64,000 nt of DNA from Persicitalea sp963803495 (lineage in GTDB: Bacteria; Bacteroidota; Bacteroidia; Cytophagales; Spirosomataceae): assembly GCA_963803495.1 (NCBI GenBank), contig CAWDMP010000002.1:4464001-4528000 (forward strand). Direction: 5' to 3'. Position numbers and translations under genes: made by a program. Below, in pieces: positions 60,310-64,000 of this stretch (positions within the stretch are counted from its first letter, which is position 1; each line of letters opens with the position of its first letter). Below the pieces are notes generated by a model. That model was not told the origin of the DNA and did no database searches. It was given only the letters and a program-made list of their open reading frames with translations.

Positions 60310-63015
60310 TTACATGTACCTCTTTATACGCTCGGCCAAGTCTGCTGCCACTTCGCGGACTTCGGCGGCGATGCTGTTTAGGAAAGCGGTGCTGTCTTTT
60401 ACCAAGAGAGATTGGATGGCTACGTAGTAGGGGCGAAGAATCATGTTGTATCCATGCTCTTGTAAAGTATCTAGGACAGTTTGGCCACACCCGAGTTGGA
60501 TTGAAACTGCAGCGTAGCGCCACCAATTGTTTTGATCTTCAAAGAATCCGTCTGCTGCAATAGTTTTCAGAGCCTCAGAAAGATACACTTTGGCCTTACC
60601 TAAATTATCTTCGTATAATTCGAACAGAGATGCATTTAGCCAATAACTATCCAGTTCCTCCGAATCGCTTATTTTTTTAAACAATTCTTTTGCTTTACCT
60701 ACTAAATGCATTTTGTCGCGGTAAAGAAACACTAAATTCATTTTTGGAGAAATATTCTCTTTGTTAATTTCAATAGATTTCAAATACGCTTGCTCAGCCT
60801 CTTCGTATCTTTCTAAGTGATCATGGTATAAACTACCTAATTCATCCCACAAATAAAATTTAAGATTGTCAATCTCAATTGCCTTTAAATACGCTTGCTC
60901 AGCTTCATCATATCTTTTCATAAAATCATGATATAGATTACCTAATTCGTACCAGGTAGATATTTTTTTATCATCAATCTCAATTGACCTCAGGTATGTT
61001 TTCTCAGCCTCGTCATACCTGCCCAAGTGTATATGATAGAGATCGCCAAGTGCGCCCCAACTATCAGCATCTTGTTCTTCAATTTCAACCGATTTCAAGT
61101 ACGCCATTTCCGCTTCTTCATACATTCCAAAGTGGATTTGATAGAAGGAACCCAATCCAAACCATAGAATGGCATCGTCCGGTTCAATTTCTATTGCCTT
61201 CAAAAATGCTTCTTGAGCCTCTCCAAATCTATTAAGGTCCTGGTACAGACTACCCAATTTATACCACACGTAAGCATGGTGCTCATTAATCTCAACAGCT
61301 TTGAGATATGCTTCCTCAGCTTCTCCGTACTTACCCAAGTGGTTTTGATAAAGATCACCGAGGCCATTCCAAGACCAATCAAAATGTTTATTAATTTTAA
61401 TTGCCTTCATGTAAGCCCGCTCGGCCTCTTCAAAATCACCAACATGCTCCGCATATAAATGTCCAGTTATGTGCCATACGAGTACATTTTCTGGATTTAC
61501 TTTTAATAGCTTATTGAAATCAATCAGAGCCTCTAGCCAATTTTTTGATATGAAAAAGTCATGAGCTTTTGAAAGTAATTCTTTCTCTCTTTCACCAATT
61601 ATTTCCTTTGGAATGTCAAAGTCTTTTAATATTGATGAATCGTTATCTAACAGATCAAGTAATTCATTATAACTTTTCGACTCTAATTTTCCAGTTAATC
61701 TCGCATCATTCACCCCTTGCGCAATTGCTAGTTGTAAGCTAATTTGATCTCTCGATAAGGAGTGGTTAAGCAATGCACGTTGTCCAATTTGCTGCAACTC
61801 CTCTCCATATAATGACACCAAAAATTTTGTTAAGCATAACAACTCCTTTTTCTGCCGACGGCTACTCCGGCGCATCAAATACCATATATTGAAAAAGCGT
61901 TCGCTAATTTGATAAGCATTACCCTTTTTCTCGTAAGCATCTAAGCGTTCGAGCCAGCCAACCTCCCTGAGGCGGTTGAGTTGGGGAGAAAGTTGTGGGT
62001 TCTTTAATTGAGTAGTTTGGCGTAGGCTGTCTAATGCGATAGGATCCCAATTTAGTGCTACTGCATCGAGAATGACCTGCATCTGCTCAGGGAGTTCCTC
62101 AAAACGGGCTTTGTATAGTGGAGTCATTACATCCATCAGACCTTCAAGGTCGTTCTGAACTTCCAGTGAGAACCCATTTTGAATAAGAGGGTAAAGCATT
62201 ACGATGGTACGCGGAGTGCCGCCCGTGAGTTGGTACAGTGTACGCAAGCGCGCACGGTTCGCTTCCATTTCACTGATGAAAGCTGAATTATTAGTCAGGT
62301 CAGCAAGATTGCGTAGTACATCTTGCGTTTCCTCAAAGGTTAGCTTTTTTAGATACTGAATTTGGAAGGCATCGTAAAATGGAGCGGCATAATCTACCGT
62401 GTCGGCAATTGTATTGGCACTAGCCCCAAGTAGAATGGGGGCACCTTTGTCCATCAATATGGCGCGAAGTTCGTGCTGATCTTCTCTTGAAAGTCGGTCG
62501 AATATCAGGCCGAGGTTGTCCACCAGTAGCACGGGGCGGCGCCCTACGCGCTTGATCCATCTTGCGAAGTGATCGTACATTTCCGTCGCCGTGATGTCCT
62601 TCGCATCGGCCGCCCATTGCCTGATGTTTCCATCCATTTCGGCTAACTCAATGCTACTTCCTTCGCGATCGAGGGCATCAGCTAGAGCATCGAGGCAGTT
62701 GAGCCAAAACTTGGAAAGTCGGTCTACATTGTACTGCTCTTCGGGAAAAGTAAGCGGGATAAAATCTTTTCCGTGCATCTCTTTTCGTAGCTCCACCGCA
62801 ATCCGATGTAGTAAGGTTGACTTTCCCATACCACGCTGACCGATGACCAAATAGTGTTGCGGGATAGCTTCGGGCTTTTCGGCTACGATTCCTTTGAGGA
62901 GGTATTCAAACAGTTTGATCCGGGTAACGAACGCCCGTTCTATTTCATTATCACTTAATCGGCCCGGATTGAAAACGCCAATTTGGGTAGTTGCGAAGGT
63001 AGTTGTCTCGCTCAT
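60310..63015 (-). CDS. P-loop ATPase with C-terminal TPR array
   Basis: 901 residues. AAA/STAND-type ATPase: Walker A GQRGMGKST (~59-67), Walker B PVLLVDNLG (~161-169), sensor-like LLGASAN (~195), lid GGTPRTIVMLY (~265-275), winged-helix region (~300-395), then about seven to eight tetratricopeptide repeats (~500-790) of 34-36 residues with AEEAYLKAVEIN-type ends (AYLKAIEI, YLRSIEI). No signal. The TPR part is markedly AT-rich. It overlaps the start region of the next upstream ATPase by four bases (63012-63015), so both proteins are made together. A regulatory or defence-like sensor is possible; no effector domain is visible. Confidence 0.85.
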   Translation of the reverse strand: MSETTTFATTQIGVFNPGRLSDNEIERAFVTRIKLFEYLLKGIVAEKPEAIPQHYLVIGQRGMGKSTLLHRIAVELRKEMHGKDFIPLTFPEEQYNVDRLSKFWLNCLDALADALDREGSSIELAEMDGNIRQWAADAKDITATEMYDHFARWIKRVGRRPVLLVDNLGLIFDRLSREDQHELRAILMDKGAPILLGASANTIADTVDYAAPFYDAFQIQYLKKLTFEETQDVLRNLADLTNNSAFISEMEANRARLRTLYQLTGGTPRTIVMLYPLIQNGFSLEVQNDLEGLMDVMTPLYKARFEELPEQMQVILDAVALNWDPIALDSLRQTTQLKNPQLSPQLNRLREVGWLERLDAYEKKGNAYQISERFFNIWYLMRRSSRRQKKELLCLTKFLVSLYGEELQQIGQRALLNHSLSRDQISLQLAIAQGVNDARLTGKLESKSYNELLDLLDNDSSILKDFDIPKEIIGEREKELLSKAHDFFISKNWLEALIDFNKLLKVNPENVLVWHITGHLYAEHVGDFEEAERAYMKAIKINKHFDWSWNGLGDLYQNHLGKYGEAEEAYLKAVEINEHHAYVWYKLGSLYQDLNRFGEAQEAFLKAIEIEPDDAILWFGLGSFYQIHFGMYEEAEMAYLKSVEIEEQDADSWGALGDLYHIHLGRYDEAEKTYLRSIEIDDKKISTWYELGNLYHDFMKRYDEAEQAYLKAIEIDNLKFYLWDELGSLYHDHLERYEEAEQAYLKSIEINKENISPKMNLVFLYRDKMHLVGKAKELFKKISDSEELDSYWLNASLFELYEDNLGKAKVYLSEALKTIAADGFFEDQNNWWRYAAVSIQLGCGQTVLDTLQEHGYNMILRPYYVAIQSLLVKDSTAFLNSIAAEVREVAADLAERIKRYM

Positions 63016-64000
63016 TTCACAAATCGGTTAAACCAGAAATCACGAACCAATGGAGAACGGAAGAGATACCGCCCCTCTTCCTCGGTAAGGTAGCCATCGT
63101 TCTTAAGCATGTACAGTACAGTAGCCAGGAGGGCCTCTTCTCGCTCAATATCTTCATACTTTTGATGTAAGATATTCATTAGGTTCTCCCTGCTCATCCC
63201 CTCTTTCACCTGACAAATGTGCTTAAGGATTAAAAATGCATCAGATTCAAAATCATCGTATTGTTCCTGCAGGCGCTCTACCCACGTATTCAGGTAATCA
63301 CCATCAGCTATCATGGCGTAGGAATTCTCGACCAATTCTACGTCTATAGATGCTTCTTCGACGTCAATTTGCGAAGACATCTTCTCGAAGAGGATTTGAA
63401 TAAAATATGGGAGCAAGTACCCCAACTTGCCGAGCATTTTATCCCTTATCTCATCGTTCAACCGAACATTCGCCCCTTTCTCCAGGGCCAAAATCATCGC
63501 TCTACCCGATTCTGGCGTGAAAGATTTGAGCTCGTACCGCGTGAAGTCGTTGATCGTCTTGCCGAGTTGATGCCCCGAGGTAAAGTTCTCGATCCCAACT
63601 GAGCTGCTGAAAATCCAGCGAATTTTGGAACCTGGGACTTGGCGTAAACTTCTGAGCCAATGAAGAAATTCTTCTACTTGCGCTTTGTCGTTGGCACTTA
63701 GGATAATGTTTAGCAGTACAGCTACCTCGTCGAAGAAAATTAAGGTATCTTCATCGTGAGACAAAATCTCTTCCAATTGCCGATAAATGTTTGCTTTTTC
63801 GTTGCGCCACTCAAAACTGACCGATACTCCTTCGTAGCTTACACTGTGTTTTATCGCTTTAAGTGATTCCAGGAGTTTGTTTATTGGCTCTTTCGCTTTT
63901 TGCCATTTAGAGGAGTCCCGTATTTTTTTCACAAGTAGTTCAACAAAGTCGAATTCAGTATGTACCCGCTCTAGGTTCATCTCTACTGTTTTCCAACCAT
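63012..64000 (-). CDS. Second P-loop ATPase, N-terminus outside the window
   Basis: Partial. The frame stays open upstream of the ATG at 63980 and reads GWKTVEMNLERVHTEFDFVELL, which matches the strand-helix after Walker A in archaeal-type (PF01637-like) ATPases; Walker A therefore lies beyond 64000. Seen here: Walker B TLIFFDEVAVLLN (~63740), sensor RWIFSSSVGIENF, RYELKSFTPESGRAMIL and a C-terminal winged helix (EGMSRENLMNILHQKYED, YLTEEEGRYLFRSPLVRDFW). It shares the four-base overlap with the TPR ATPase. Confidence 0.82.
   Translation of the reverse strand, partial: GWKTVEMNLERVHTEFDFVELLVKKIRDSSKWQKAKEPINKLLESLKAIKHSVSYEGVSVSFEWRNEKANIYRQLEEILSHDEDTLIFFDEVAVLLNIILSANDKAQVEEFLHWLRSLRQVPGSKIRWIFSSSVGIENFTSGHQLGKTINDFTRYELKSFTPESGRAMILALEKGANVRLNDEIRDKMLGKLGYLLPYFIQILFEKMSSQIDVEEASIDVELVENSYAMIADGDYLNTWVERLQEQYDDFESDAFLILKHICQVKEGMSRENLMNILHQKYEDIEREEALLATVLYMLKNDGYLTEEEGRYLFRSPLVRDFWFNRFVK

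Noticed and set aside
60760..61480. DNA tandem repeat of ~105 bases
   Set aside because: It reflects tetratricopeptide repeats in the protein; base-level identity between units is low.

Overview
The window looks like a chromosomal segment of a Cytophagales-type Bacteroidota (Dyadobacter/Spirosoma-like; genus not assigned). Supporting signs are predicted promoters with a TAnnTTTG -7 element, an OmpA-family porin with a thrombospondin-type calcium repeat, an alanine/glutamate-rich extension on ribosomal protein S16, families typical of the phylum (DUF2027-Smr, DUF4403, DUF4230, spondin-like lipoprotein), Tat-exported MocA/DUF1501 proteins, and lipid A plus heptose genes of a Gram-negative envelope. 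Few start codons have a clear Shine-Dalgarno sequence, which also fits the phylum.

Layout. 1-4.4 kb is decayed: two broken sulfatases, a 21-codon Tat-signal stub, a TolC-like gene and a symporter fragment that end in each other. 4.6-7.3 kb holds a secreted sialidase-like protein and a bicupin. 7.5-12 kb holds DUF2027-Smr, DUF4403, RNase P RNA and an OmpA porin. 12.1-14.7 kb is rpsP-rimM-trmD. 14.7-21.1 kb mixes GNAT, RluD, a frameshifted ACC-deaminase-like gene, sufB, two Uma2 paralogues (one broken) and a spondin lipoprotein. 21.2-33.7 kb is housekeeping and envelope: hldD, queD, lpxB, mreB, acyltransferase, S2P-like protease, broken HAD, accA, beta-CASP nuclease, PBP4, hslV, glycosyltransferase. 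33.7-35.1 kb has a broken TlpA-like gene colliding with a truncated PIN toxin and its antitoxin. 35.1-39.3 kb has a secreted hydrolase, a BlaR1/BlaI pair with a visible operator, DinB and a WYL regulator. 39.4-47.8 kb has the pyruvate dehydrogenase E2, lepA, DUF819, a tRNA-like RNA, Lrp, PadR-TonB and DUF4230. 48-54.5 kb has a VCBS protein, a ygiB/ygiC-like cluster, a YugP-like protease, rfaE2, a flippase-like membrane protein and panD. 54.7-60.3 kb is a MocA-DUF1549/1553-DUF1501 group. The right edge (60.3-64 kb) carries two translationally coupled P-loop ATPases, one with a TPR tail, the other running off the window.

How it fits together. hldD, rfaE2 and lpxB serve lipopolysaccharide; mreB, PBP4 and the acyltransferase serve cell wall and membrane; rpsP-rimM-trmD, rnpB, rluD and lepA serve translation. 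The accessory parts are the decayed sulfatase region, the MocA/DUF1501 group and the ATPase pair.

Two cautions. First, about eleven genes carry frameshifts, several of them single-base changes (in hldD and dacB in homopolymers) in normally indispensable genes such as hslV, so part of the apparent decay may be sequencing error. Second, many intergenic gaps hold arrays of short repeated words, often in inverted pairs; these are not genes. The strongest leads for something undescribed are the 156-nt tRNA-like RNA (44768-44923), the terminal ATPase/TPR pair, the very long S16 tail, and the intergenic word arrays.
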